NCBI GenBank assembly: GCA_910577495.1
Contig: CAJTML010000045.1
Location: 1 to 15,642 of the forward strand
Reading direction: 5' to 3'
DNA: 15,642 nucleotides
Origin: an uncultured Eggerthellaceae bacterium
GTDB taxonomy: Bacteria > Actinomycetota > Coriobacteriia > Coriobacteriales > Eggerthellaceae
Shown here: positions 1 through 5,989 of the stretch, one piece after another
How positions within the stretch are numbered: position 1 is the first letter of the stretch
Layout: every line of letters starts with the position of its first letter
Translations under genes and position numbers: made by a program
Notes under the pieces: model-generated
The model's database searches: none
Told to the model about the DNA's origin: nothing
Seen by the model: only the letters and a program-made list of their open reading frames with translations

Positions 1-1
1 G

Positions 2-346
2 GTTATCCTCATGATGATCTTTATTGACCCGATTTCAGACTTTATTAACGGTCACCCCGAGATGAAGATCTTGGCACTGTGCTTCATCACCGTCATTGGC
101 GTTTTGCTGGTGCTTGATTCGGCGGGCATCAACTCAGGTATTGAAGTGCTTGATATGCACATGGAAAAACTCATGGTGTACTTCTCTATGGTGTTTGCCT
201 TTGTGCTGGAGCTTATTCAAATGCGCTTCAACTCCAACTTGGCAGCCTATGAACAGGAGCGCAAGGAACTCAATGACGCTATTGAAAAGAGTGGCGAAAC
301 AGACCTTGAGCACCTGGCTGCTGAAGAAAAGGGTCATGACGAGTAA
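2..346 (+). CDS. TerC-family integral membrane protein, C-terminal part
   Basis: The reading frame is open at the left edge of the window, so only the last 114 codons are present and the true start lies upstream. The visible part has a short hydrophobic stretch ending in a DPISDFIN motif, then two clear membrane segments (about residues 23-43 and 57-75 of the fragment, the second ending in LELIQMRF) and an acidic, charged tail. The pattern of a pro-Ile-Ser loop, a helix with VIGVLLVLDS and a last helix with E-x-x-x-MR is that of the C-terminal end of TerC/Alx/YkoY-type proteins, a family of membrane proteins tied to metal ion (manganese) efflux or tellurite resistance. The family call is recognition from sequence alone; the substrate is unknown. 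It ends 81 bases before the tRNA gene. Confidence 0.8.
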   Translation, partial: VILMMIFIDPISDFINGHPEMKILALCFITVIGVLLVLDSAGINSGIEVLDMHMEKLMVYFSMVFAFVLELIQMRFNSNLAAYEQERKELNDAIEKSGETDLEHLAAEEKGHDE

Positions 347-354
347 AAAAGTTG

Positions 355-383
355 TTGACCTGAGCATGCGCTTTAGGTAAACT
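355..383 (+). promoter_or_regulatory. Promoter of tRNA-Val
   Basis: TTGACC at 355-360 and TAAACT at 378-383 are separated by exactly 17 bases, close to the housekeeping sigma consensus. Transcription would begin near 390, about 38 bases before the mature tRNA. It lies just after the TerC stop codon and no other gene follows before the tRNA. Confidence 0.7.
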
Positions 384-427
384 AATTTTTCGCTGGTAAC
401 CCCCAGTTCCAGCAACCACGAAAACGT

Positions 428-503
<76 letters not shown>

Positions 504-511
504 GAAACACC

Positions 512-543
512 AGGTCAGAACCTAAAAAATTCTGGCCTTTTTT
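512..543 (+). terminator. Element-borne terminator after tRNA-Val
   Basis: AGGTCAGAA at 512-520 pairs with TTCTGGCCT at 530-538 (9 bp with one G-U, 9-base loop), followed by a run of T at 538-543. It lies inside the element, so it replaces the chromosomal terminator at 7465-7498 that integration moved almost 7 kb away. Confidence 0.8.
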
Positions 544-569
544 ATTTTCAAATTGCAAAAATCCTAAAC

Positions 570-590
570 AGGACACAATCAGGACACAAT
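570..590 (+). repeat. Tandem AGGACACAAT pair, probable integrase arm sites (left)
   Basis: AGGACACAATC at 570-580 is followed directly by AGGACACAAT at 581-590, between attL and the end of the integrase gene. The same tandem pair (20 identical bases) stands at 7279-7298 near attR in the same orientation. Short repeated sites at both ends next to the core are what arm-binding tyrosine integrases use, and the integrase here has an N-terminal arm-binding-type domain. Confidence 0.75.
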
Positions 591-599
591 GAAATACGG

Positions 600-1886
600 T
601 TAAGCTGTTTTTACCTCAATAATTGGCGTGTTATTCTCAACAGGTGCTGATAAAAGGTTGCCGATAAGTTCAGCGGCTTTTTGGTCGTTTTCAGGTAACG
701 CATGTGCATACCAATTAAGCGTCAAACTTGCGTTAGAATGTCCTAAACGTGTTTGTACGGTCTTTAAGTCTACCCCGTTTGCTAGTAGTTGCGTGGCTTG
801 TGTGTGGCGCAATTCGTGAAGCTTCAGCGATCCAAAGCCTGCGTCTTCACGCCACACACGCCACCAGCGCTCCACATTGCGGCGCTGAAGGTAGCCGCCA
901 ACCTCAGAGCAAAACACAGGCGTTTCGCCAGTCTGCTTTTTGCCTAGCTTGCGTAATTGTGTAGCCTGGTACGTGCGCCAACGCTCAAGCGTTGCCACCG
1001 TCTGAGCGTTAAGCGCAAGCTTACGAATACCCGCGCGGCTTTTTGGCTGCTTTATGGTTCCTTTTGGCGTGATAGAAGCCACCACGCTTACCCAGGCGGC
1101 TTGTGTGTCTAGGTGCTCCCACGTGAGCGCTAACGCTTCGCCTATGCGCATACCAGTTGCTAATATCAACTCAACCGCCAAAACGCGGCTTATTGTGTTT
1201 AACCCCCGCAAGTAGGAACGCCCGAACAAGTTGCCGCGTTTGGTTTGGCGTTGTTCTTTTTCGTCCATAGCTTCATAGGCTTCAGCTTCAGCAGACTTGA
1301 GCGCCTGGAACAAGCGCGCGGCATCTTCAGCGGCTATGCCGTGGCGGTCTGGTTCATCAACCTTTGGCGCTTGCACGCGGTCGCAAGGGTTGCGAAGTAT
1401 TAAATCATAGTCAACTGCCTTTTTTAGTATCTGTTTCAGTAGTACATGAACACCGTGCAAGCTGGTACCACCAAACGAAACCCCAGCAGCTTGTTTGTCT
1501 TTTAGTATGGTCGCGTATAGCGTTTCGATCGTTTGCGGCGTTATGTCGCTTAACTTGAGTTTGCCCAAATAGCGAGCCAGTAACGCAACGGTGTATTTGT
1601 TCTTTTCGTTCGTCTCGGCGCTTACGTTACCGGCAACCAGTCGCGAGGCTTGCCACGTTTCGGCAAAGTCTGCAAACGTGGTGTTTTGAGCCTCCACGCT
1701 AAGCCCTTTTTCGTAATCTTGTCTGATCTGATCCCGAACGCGTCTAGCATCGGCTTTTGTGCCTTTAACGTTGCGTGAATGAATAAGTCTCTCACCCGTT
1801 ATAGGGTCAGTGCCTAAGCTAATACGAACGCGCCATATATCGCGCTTAATCATGGTTATACTTCCGTCACCTTTACTCATTTCCAT
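600..1886 (-). CDS. int: Tyrosine recombinase (phage-type integrase)
   Basis: This 428-aa protein catalyses site-specific integration and excision between attP and the tRNA-Val attB. An AP2-like arm-binding domain covers about residues 12-55, with WRVRISLGTDPITGER and a lysine/arginine-rich strand. A SAM-like core-binding domain covers about 70-165, and the catalytic domain about 185-405. The catalytic set is visible: R247 in TGMRIGE, a likely lysine near 275-282, H357 and R360 in HELRH, H383 in LGHSN, and nucleophile Y393 in WYAHALP. Length is typical. The site GGAGG (1891-1895) lies 4 bases before the ATG at 1884-1886 and 10 before another ATG at 1878-1880, so the true start may be six bases shorter. 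Its stop is close to attL. It probably shares the leftward transcript that starts near 2850. Confidence 0.97.
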   Translation of the reverse strand: MEMSKGDGSITMIKRDIWRVRISLGTDPITGERLIHSRNVKGTKADARRVRDQIRQDYEKGLSVEAQNTTFADFAETWQASRLVAGNVSAETNEKNKYTVALLARYLGKLKLSDITPQTIETLYATILKDKQAAGVSFGGTSLHGVHVLLKQILKKAVDYDLILRNPCDRVQAPKVDEPDRHGIAAEDAARLFQALKSAEAEAYEAMDEKEQRQTKRGNLFGRSYLRGLNTISRVLAVELILATGMRIGEALALTWEHLDTQAAWVSVVASITPKGTIKQPKSRAGIRKLALNAQTVATLERWRTYQATQLRKLGKKQTGETPVFCSEVGGYLQRRNVERWWRVWREDAGFGSLKLHELRHTQATQLLANGVDLKTVQTRLGHSNASLTLNWYAHALPENDQKAAELIGNLLSAPVENNTPIIEVKTA

Positions 1887-1899
1887 TTCACCTCCGCTC

Positions 1900-1920
1900 T
1901 TTAACTCGCGATTATCTGCT
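1900..1920 (-). repeat. Inverted partner of a site near attR
   Basis: On the minus strand these bases read AGCAGATAATCGC, then one extra G, then AGTTAAA. The plus strand at 7348-7367 has the same 20 bases without the extra G. The copy here lies directly upstream of the integrase ribosome binding site. It may be a binding site for the excisionase or a host factor, or an auto-control site for int; the function is inferred only from the pairing. Confidence 0.5.
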
Positions 1921-1930
1921 ATATTCCAAA

Positions 1931-1947
1931 CGCCTCAAGCTGAGGCG
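1931..1947. other. Hairpin at the end of the zinc-finger gene
   Basis: CGCCTCA at 1931-1937 and TGAGGCG at 1941-1947 form a 7-bp stem with a 3-base loop, with CCAAA and TTTGG further out as a possible extension. It spans the stop codon of the upstream leftward gene. There is no T run in the leftward direction, so it is not a clear terminator; it could slow transcription or protect the message between that gene and int. Confidence 0.4.
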
Positions 1948-2810
1948 GGTTTGGCTTTTTGTTTCTTGCGATAGTTGCGCTTTTTTTGTCTTTCGGCGCA
2001 TGTGCTACAACAATATTTTGCATCTGACGGTGTCTTTTCGGTTTTAGCGGGTTTGTTGCGCTGATGCCTCTTGAAATAGCGCCCGCAGCCATCACAAGAG
2101 CATAGTTTCCATGGCGCATCGTCGGCTATTGTTTCTATAATCTGATTACAGATTGCGTTTGTTAGCGAACGAACAGCAATCGGATGTATTGGTTCAGGCT
2201 TCACAAAGAGCGGGTTGCATGATCCATTGTTGATGTTTGTTCCTGACCAAGTATCTATCAAGCCAGCTATATATGAGAGCATTTCTTTTATTTCGTGCTG
2301 TAAATCGCATATGGATGCCTGCATTTCAATTAGTGACACTTGTTGGCCTATTTTGTCAGCGCATGGTGCTTTACTGTCTTTTAATATATATGCAGGAGTA
2401 GCATCTTTAGCTATGCGGTCGTTCTCTTTACTTTTTGAAAGATCAACGGCATTTATGAACGAGTTATAAAAGTCAAATTCATTACTTGATGAACCGTGAA
2501 CAAATGAGCAGTAGTTCTCCTTGCTTATCCTTAACTCTCGCTTGTTCAATTCGTTTTCAAGCCCTTTTGCTGATATGAAATGGCCAGGCGTGCGTGATGG
2601 GTGTGTCATGATCCCCCACGTGCACGCAAATTCTAAAACGCTATCAATGCTGAATGGGTCAACCTCTAAAAATTGATGAGAGAAAAATTCAACTGGAAGT
2701 GTGTCTATTGTCTGCATACCTTGAGTAATCCACAAGCCGCCAGAGTGTTCGTATAGTACGGGGTTTGCTAGGCACCATGAAATCTTTTTAGCCTCAAATA
2801 TATTGTCCAT
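1935..2810 (-). CDS. Unknown protein with C-terminal CGNR-like zinc finger
   Basis: I do not recognise the first 230 residues of this 291-aa protein; they show no membrane segment or signal peptide. The last 60 residues look like a treble-clef/CGNR-like zinc-binding module. Cysteines C237, C239 and C242 (CSCDGCGRYF) are followed 25 residues later by C267, C268 and C271 (YCCSTCAERQ), then a very basic tail rich in K and R that probably contacts nucleic acid. AGGGG stands just before the ATG, and the promoter TTGACC-17-TATATT drives it. It lies upstream of int in the same direction, the place where island-type elements often carry their master repressor, but it has no HTH that I can see. Base composition is richer in A+T than int. 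A regulatory role is inference from position. Confidence 0.85.
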   Translation of the reverse strand: MDNIFEAKKISWCLANPVLYEHSGGLWITQGMQTIDTLPVEFFSHQFLEVDPFSIDSVLEFACTWGIMTHPSRTPGHFISAKGLENELNKRELRISKENYCSFVHGSSSNEFDFYNSFINAVDLSKSKENDRIAKDATPAYILKDSKAPCADKIGQQVSLIEMQASICDLQHEIKEMLSYIAGLIDTWSGTNINNGSCNPLFVKPEPIHPIAVRSLTNAICNQIIETIADDAPWKLCSCDGCGRYFKRHQRNKPAKTEKTPSDAKYCCSTCAERQKKRNYRKKQKAKPASA

Positions 2811-2856
2811 ATGTCCCCTAATAAAATAATTTGACGGGTGGAAAAATCATATTCAA

Positions 2857-2885
2857 AATATAGAGCGTAACGGTGTATAGGTCAA
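2857..2885 (-). promoter_or_regulatory. Leftward promoter for zinc-finger gene and int
   Basis: Read on the minus strand, TTGACC (2880-2885) and TATATT (2857-2862) are spaced by 17 bases, an almost consensus housekeeping promoter. Transcription would start near 2850, about 40 bases before the ATG at 2808-2810. The -35 box lies in the middle of the palindrome at 2871-2898, so a bound regulator would block it. Confidence 0.75.
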
Positions 2886-2898
2886 TACCTAGACACCG
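2871..2898. promoter_or_regulatory. Palindromic operator in the divergent control region
   Basis: CGGTGTATAGGT (2871-2882) and ACCTAGACACCG (2887-2898) are inverted repeats with 11 of 12 bases matching and a 4-base centre. The site covers the leftward -35 box and lies 34 bases before the XRE start codon. No T run follows on either strand, so it is an operator rather than a terminator. The neighbouring XRE protein is the natural candidate to bind it. A possible rightward promoter (TAGACA 2890-2895, TAGAAT 2914-2919, 18 apart) would also overlap it, but is weaker evidence. Confidence 0.75.
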
Positions 2899-2931
2899 AA
2901 AACAATACTAAATTAGAATGAAAGGGAAACG

Positions 2932-3138
2932 ATGATCAGGCTAAAAGTAATATTATTTGATAAGCGTATGTCTCAGGCGCAACTATCGTTTGCGGCGAAA
3001 GTTAATCAATCGTCTTTAAGCAAAATTCTCAACGGCAAAGAACCGCCATATCCGAACCGTGCAAAGCGAATTGCCGACGCTTTGAATTGGGAGGGTGATC
3101 CAATGGAGTTGTTTGAGGAGGTTGATGAAGATGAGTAA
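2932..3138 (+). CDS. XRE (Cro/CI-type) helix-turn-helix regulator
   Basis: A 68-aa protein that is almost entirely one Cro/CI-type HTH domain. Helices around residues 13-50 contain MSQAQLSFAAKVNQSSLSKILNG, where the QAQLS...NQSSLSKIL part forms the turn and recognition helix, followed by RAKRIADALN and an acidic tail (EEVDEDE). The start ATG follows AAAGGG at a normal distance. It is the first rightward gene, divergent from the zinc-finger gene, with a palindrome between them, so it probably sets the balance between integrated and excised states. Its 3' end overlaps the next gene by 8 bases, which suggests coupled translation. Confidence 0.85.
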   Translation: MIRLKVILFDKRMSQAQLSFAAKVNQSSLSKILNGKEPPYPNRAKRIADALNWEGDPMELFEEVDEDE

Positions 3139-3394
3139 TCCGGGCTTATTCCATACTGCACGCATGGTACAGGTCACCCCACACACGAAACAAAAAGAAA
3201 CTTCTGAGATGTTCGGTGATTATCCGGAGTTGTTAACCGTAGCTGATATGCACAACATTACAGGCTTGTCAGAGCGCACAATACGCGCTGAGTTGACTTC
3301 AGGGGCTTTGCCTGGTTGCCGTATAGGAAGGCGCTTATTCACCCCTAAAAAGGCCTTTATTGAGTTTGTAAACGGGAGGTTAGTCAATGAATAA
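3131..3394 (+). CDS. Small HTH protein, excisionase/MerR-like
   Basis: An 87-aa protein. The core LLTVADMHNITGLSERTIRAELTSGALPGCRIGRRLFTPKKAFIEFV is the helix-turn-helix plus wing of the excisionase family: a two-helix unit, then a GCRIGRR turn and the wing ahead of the last helix. Such proteins bend DNA at att sites and steer the integrase to excision, or act as AlpA-like activators. The start at 3131 follows GGAGG (3117-3121) at 9 bases; the longer frame starting at 3095 lies inside the XRE gene and lacks a ribosome binding site. It overlaps the XRE gene by 8 bases and the replication gene by 8 bases, giving a tight operon. Excisionase is inferred from fold and context. Confidence 0.7.
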   Translation: MSNPGLFHTARMVQVTPHTKQKETSEMFGDYPELLTVADMHNITGLSERTIRAELTSGALPGCRIGRRLFTPKKAFIEFVNGRLVNE

Positions 3395-4184
3395 TGAAAA
3401 GCTGAGGTTGTCCGCGACCCGTGACAAAGTTACAGACAACCCCAATGAAAGCGGACATATGTCCAGCGCAAAGCCTACCACAATTACTCAATTCACTTAC
3501 TTTAAGAAGATAACAAATATGGCAGATATGATCCCTAACAAAACGGATCGCGAGCGCTTTATTGTTGCTGTTGTCGAATATGGAACAAAAAATATAGAGC
3601 CAGAGCTTGAGTTTCCGTTTGATGCGCTTTTTGAAGGTATACGGGGTGACATAGACAACAGTGTAAGGTCTCAGTGCATGAATAAGGGTGGACGTAAGAA
3701 AAAAGACGCCCAAAACCAACCCGAAGAAACTCAAAAAACAGTGGTTTCCGAAAGTGAAAACGGGGGGTTTCAAGAAATAGAAACGGGGGGTTTTGAAACT
3801 GAAAAACCCCCTATTTCCGAAAGTGAAAACGGGGGGTTTCAAGAAATAGAAACCCAAACCAAGCCAAACCAAGCCAAACCAAACCAAGCCATACCAAACC
3901 ATAGTAGGAGTAGGGCGGCGTTTAAGCCGCCATCACCCACCGAAGTGGCGGAGTACGTCAACGAAAAAGGTCTAGACATCGACGCTGAGCACTTCTGCGA
4001 CTTCTACCAGTCAAAGGGCTGGAAGATTGGCAAAGACACCATGAAGGACTGGAGGGCAGCAGCGAGGAACTGGGCAAGACGCGACAACCCAACACCAAAA
4101 GGCGGTGAGGACTATGCTATCTATGACAAGCCAGTGCGAGTATTGCGGAGCACAATCGAGGAAGATTATTCCAAATACGATTAA
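3387..4184 (+). CDS. Phage-type replication protein (DUF6291 N-terminus)
   Basis: A 265-aa protein. Residues about 33-105 (TQFTYFKKITNMADMIPNKTDRERFIVAVVEYGTKNIEPEL..., ending in KGGRKKKD) fit the DUF6291 domain found at the start of phage and element replication proteins. Residues about 110-178 are a low-complexity linker that holds a duplicated 13-residue unit SESENGGFQEIET and KPNQA repeats. The last part (KPPSPTEVAEYVNEKG...FYQSKGWKIGKDTMKDWRAAARNWARR) is the conserved C-terminal motif of replisome organisers. No ATPase, helicase or primase motif is present, so it would recruit the host's machinery. The start overlaps the previous gene by 8 bases (GGGAGG upstream). The repeats in the DNA of the linker suggest an origin inside the gene, as in lambda O. 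Confidence 0.8.
   Translation: MNNEKLRLSATRDKVTDNPNESGHMSSAKPTTITQFTYFKKITNMADMIPNKTDRERFIVAVVEYGTKNIEPELEFPFDALFEGIRGDIDNSVRSQCMNKGGRKKKDAQNQPEETQKTVVSESENGGFQEIETGGFETEKPPISESENGGFQEIETQTKPNQAKPNQAIPNHSRSRAAFKPPSPTEVAEYVNEKGLDIDAEHFCDFYQSKGWKIGKDTMKDWRAAARNWARRDNPTPKGGEDYAIYDKPVRVLRSTIEEDYSKYD
3745..3900 (+). repeat. Iteron-like repeats inside the replication gene
   Basis: Two identical 40-base units lie at 3745-3784 and 3814-3853. Each contains CGGGGGGTTTC. Between them GGGGGTTTT (3786-3794) pairs with AAAACCCCC (3803-3811) to make a 9-bp hairpin. They are followed by 10-base units CCAAACCAAG at 3854-3863 and 3864-3873 and variants up to 3900. The period of the large units is 69 bases, keeping the frame. 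Such repeats inside a replication gene are a known origin design, and the protein linker they encode has no evident fold. Confidence 0.75.
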
Positions 4185-4463
4185 AGCCTTCAAGCATTGT
4201 TTGGCATAGTTGGATAGGGCATCTGATCAAAACAGGAATAGGGGGTTTGCGTTTGGTTTTGATAGGGGGTTTGGTTAGCTTCAAAACCCCCTCTTATATA
4301 AACCTAAACTTAAACCAATATAAAGCCAAACCAATATAAAGGTATGTGTGGGGGCGGCATTTAAGCCGCCATCACCCACCGAAGTTACTCAAGCAAACAA
4401 AAAAGCCGCGCTCTCACACGGCATGACCGCCTTGATTGTAGCACGCGAGAGACGGGAGACGCG
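4185..4463 (+). repeat. Noncoding origin-like block repeating motifs of the replication gene
   Basis: These 279 bases separate the replication gene from the next CDS. They hold AGGGGGTTT twice (near 4238-4246 and 4264-4272), the second pairing with AAACCCCCT downstream (near 4284-4292), then two copies of AAACCAATATAAAG (4312-4325, 4328-4341), then a 34-base stretch (4352-4385) that matches 3913-3946 in 33 positions and contains a GGCGGC/GCCGCC hairpin. The order G5T3, inverted copy, AAACCAA repeats, GGCGGC hairpin is the order seen inside the gene. Stops interrupt the frame, so what is kept is DNA structure. A replication origin is the best reading. Confidence 0.6.
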
Positions 4464-4485
4464 GTGGCGCATGATCTGCATGTGA
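4348..4485 (+). pseudogene. Short hybrid frame with a fragment of the replication protein
   Basis: Starting at GTG 4348 (AAAGG a few bases upstream) a 45-codon frame reads MGAAFKPPSPTEV and then diverges into unrelated residues until TGA at 4483-4485. The first 12 residues copy the conserved start of the C-terminal domain of the neighbouring replication protein. It overlaps the start of the next gene. It is more likely a leftover of duplication or recombination than a working gene; a short leader peptide cannot be excluded. Confidence 0.3.
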
Positions 4486-4943
4486 TGCGTTTAGCGGTGA
4501 AAGCGTATCTTTCAGATGTCAAAGCAAAGATACACGCATTGAGGGATATGGAAGAGCGTACAGAGGCAGTTAGGGAATCAATGGAGGGTGTTAGAAGCCC
4601 CGCAATAGAAGCAATACGCGCAAGCAAAAGCGACAAGATGACCAATGGCCTAATCATGCTTCAAACGCTAGAAGAGCAACACAAAACCGCTTCAGTAGAG
4701 TTTGAAAGCGTTGTGAATCAGGCTTATAACATCTGCTTTAGCGGGGGACTAGAGCGCCAAGTTGTATGGCTGCATGAGGTAGATCGTAAAAGCTGGGACG
4801 CGGTTGGCAGGGAACTAGGCTATTCAAAAAGCACAGTAAGGCGGATGAGTGAAACGGGCTATTCGGAAGTGTATTACTCAATGCCAGAAGAATACCGGCG
4901 TTCTGCGTTTCCAAATGCTTCGGCAGGTTTAAGCAATGTGTAG
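4464..4943 (+). CDS. Sigma-70 region 4-like HTH protein (DUF1492/ArpU-like)
   Basis: A 159-aa protein with a GTG start, GGGAG six bases upstream. Residues 1-90 are highly charged and helical and may form a coiled coil. Residues 100-150 (VWLHEVDRKSWDAVGRELGYSKSTVRRMSETGYSEVYYSMPEEYRR) look like the last helix-turn-helix of sigma factors: W-x-x-V/I-G-x-x-LGYSKSTVRR is the recognition unit. Phages and satellites often have such a protein (DUF1492, RinA/ArpU-like) as activator of late genes or of packaging genes. Here only DUF4417 and a small basic protein follow, so it could act on them or on helper genes. It is followed three bases later by the next gene. The family call is moderate. Confidence 0.6.
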   Translation: MAHDLHVMRLAVKAYLSDVKAKIHALRDMEERTEAVRESMEGVRSPAIEAIRASKSDKMTNGLIMLQTLEEQHKTASVEFESVVNQAYNICFSGGLERQVVWLHEVDRKSWDAVGRELGYSKSTVRRMSETGYSEVYYSMPEEYRRSAFPNASAGLSNV

Positions 4944-4946
4944 TGA

Positions 4947-5651
4947 TTGGCTAAAGAACAGGCGCGAAAGATGACAGAGCAAGCAAACAACGAAAAGGCA
5001 GCAAAGAGGGAGCGTACAAGACAGATGCACAACCTGCATTTATTGGATGCTTTGAGCGTTGGTAGGCATGGTATGCCAACACTTGAGGCTGAGGAGGTAT
5101 TACCAACACGCTTAAGATCCTTTACCACTTGCCCACGGTGCACAGATCAAGGCGCGGGGGTTCACTTCTTTTTGGATGATTACCGCTTTGAAGCGGTATG
5201 GCGCGACCCTATGAGATATGTTTCTATGCTTGAGCGGTTCGGTTGTGTTCTTACGCCTGATTATTCGGTCTATATTGATATGCCAGAGCCGATACAGCGA
5301 TACAACGCGTACAGGGGGCGTGCAGTTGGTAAGCTTTGGCAAGATGCAGGGTTAATTGTTGTCCCTACGCTCACATGGGGAGAGCCAAATACTTATGATT
5401 GGTGCTTTGAAGGCTTGCCAAAGAATGCGACGGTTGCACTTTCAACGGTAGGGCTTATGAAAGACAAAGGGGGCGTAGACTTGTTCCGCGCAGGTGCCAA
5501 TGAGGCAATGAAGCGCCTGGAGCCGTCTATAGTGCTTGCTTACGGTAAACAATGTGACTTTGACGCGCGGGGCGCTTATGTTGTGTGGTATGAAAGCGAT
5601 ATGAATAAAAGGTTTAATGACCTTAAGGAAAAGCGAAAGAGAGAAAGGTAG
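4947..5651 (+). CDS. DUF4417 domain protein
   Basis: A 234-aa protein. Residues 70-215 carry the DUF4417 signature: VHFFLDDYRFEAVWRDP, a few residues on FGCVLTPDYSVYIDMP, then IQRYNAYRGRAVGKLWQDAGLIVVPTLTWG, YDWCFEGLPKNATVALSTVG and near the end VLAYGK. A CPRC pair (about residues 62-65) comes just before it. The family is common in phages, plasmids and integrative elements of Firmicutes and Actinobacteria; its activity is unknown to me. Ends of the protein are lysine/arginine rich. The start is uncertain: TTG at 4947 lies three bases after the previous stop without a clear ribosome site, and ATG at 4971 (AGG eight bases upstream) would remove eight residues. Tight spacing puts it in the rightward operon. 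Confidence 0.8.
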   Translation: MAKEQARKMTEQANNEKAAKRERTRQMHNLHLLDALSVGRHGMPTLEAEEVLPTRLRSFTTCPRCTDQGAGVHFFLDDYRFEAVWRDPMRYVSMLERFGCVLTPDYSVYIDMPEPIQRYNAYRGRAVGKLWQDAGLIVVPTLTWGEPNTYDWCFEGLPKNATVALSTVGLMKDKGGVDLFRAGANEAMKRLEPSIVLAYGKQCDFDARGAYVVWYESDMNKRFNDLKEKRKRER

Positions 5652-5654
5652 CAC

Positions 5655-5870
5655 ATGGGAAGAGGATCAAGCAAAGGCTTAGTAATTGATTATTACAAGG
5701 AAAAAGGCCAGCCATCGAAAGGCGAGGGAGGCAGAAGGCAGAAGCTTTCCAAGAAGTCTAAAGAAAAAAGGGCGCGCATGAGGGCTGAGGCGCGTTCTGA
5801 GCGCAAGAAAGCAGAAAGAACCAACCCCAGCCACGGGATAAACAAAAACAAGCCGCCTAAAGCGAAATAA
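5655..5870 (+). CDS. Small highly basic protein
   Basis: A 71-aa protein of which over a third is lysine or arginine (for example RRQKLSKKSKEKRARMRAEARSERKKAER), with no cysteine and little hydrophobic sequence. It begins MGRGSSKGLVIDYYKEKG and would bind nucleic acid or be largely disordered. AGAAAGG precedes the ATG by a normal distance and the start is three bases after the DUF4417 stop, so the two are probably translated together. A terminator stem overlaps its last codons. I do not recognise a family. It is the last gene of the rightward operon. Confidence 0.7.
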   Translation: MGRGSSKGLVIDYYKEKGQPSKGEGGRRQKLSKKSKEKRARMRAEARSERKKAERTNPSHGINKNKPPKAK

Positions 5871-5887
5871 GCGGCTTGTTTTCTTTG
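5848..5887 (+). terminator. Terminator of the rightward operon
   Basis: ACAAGCCGC (5848-5856) pairs with GCGGCTTGT (5871-5879), 9 bp around a 14-base loop that includes the stop codon, followed by TTTTCTTT. It closes the XRE to basic-protein operon. Confidence 0.8.
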
Positions 5888-5920
5888 TATATGGGTTGCT
5901 TGAGCCAAAAAGACTATTTG

Positions 5921-5981
5921 AAAAAAATAATAGGCGGTTTAACACAAGCCTCCCTTAGTAGAGGGGTATGAAACCGCCTAT
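5921..5981 (-). terminator. Probable terminator of the leftward small-gene pair
   Basis: ATAGGCGGTTT (5930-5940) and AAACCGCCTAT (5971-5981) form an 11-bp stem whose 30-base loop contains a further short stem (CCTC/GAGG). Read leftward, the stem is followed by TTATTTTTTTC (complement of 5921-5929 and neighbours). It therefore fits as terminator for the minus-strand genes at 6126-6603. Confidence 0.6.
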
Positions 5982-5989
5982 AGGCAATT

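Noticed and set aside
1919..2119. A 66-codon minus-strand frame
   Set aside because: It lies in another frame of the zinc-finger gene, whose cysteine pattern supports the real frame.
2871..2898. The palindrome as a terminator
   Set aside because: No T run follows in either direction and it lies between divergent genes over a -35 box.
3095..3394. A longer start for the excisionase-like protein at 3095
   Set aside because: It begins inside the XRE gene without a ribosome site; 3131 has GGAGG nine bases upstream.
3745..3900. A CRISPR array
   Set aside because: The units are directly repeated without unique spacers of even length, lie in a coding frame and there is no cas gene.
3384..3902. A 172-codon minus-strand frame opposite the replication gene
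   Set aside because: It is the antisense reading of the low-complexity repeats (strings of G-L-V-W and F-N-x-G), lacks a ribosome site and covers the recognised protein gene.
5679..5945. Minus-strand frames opposite the basic protein
   Set aside because: They run through a terminator stem, have no ribosome site and arise from the complement of lysine/arginine codons.
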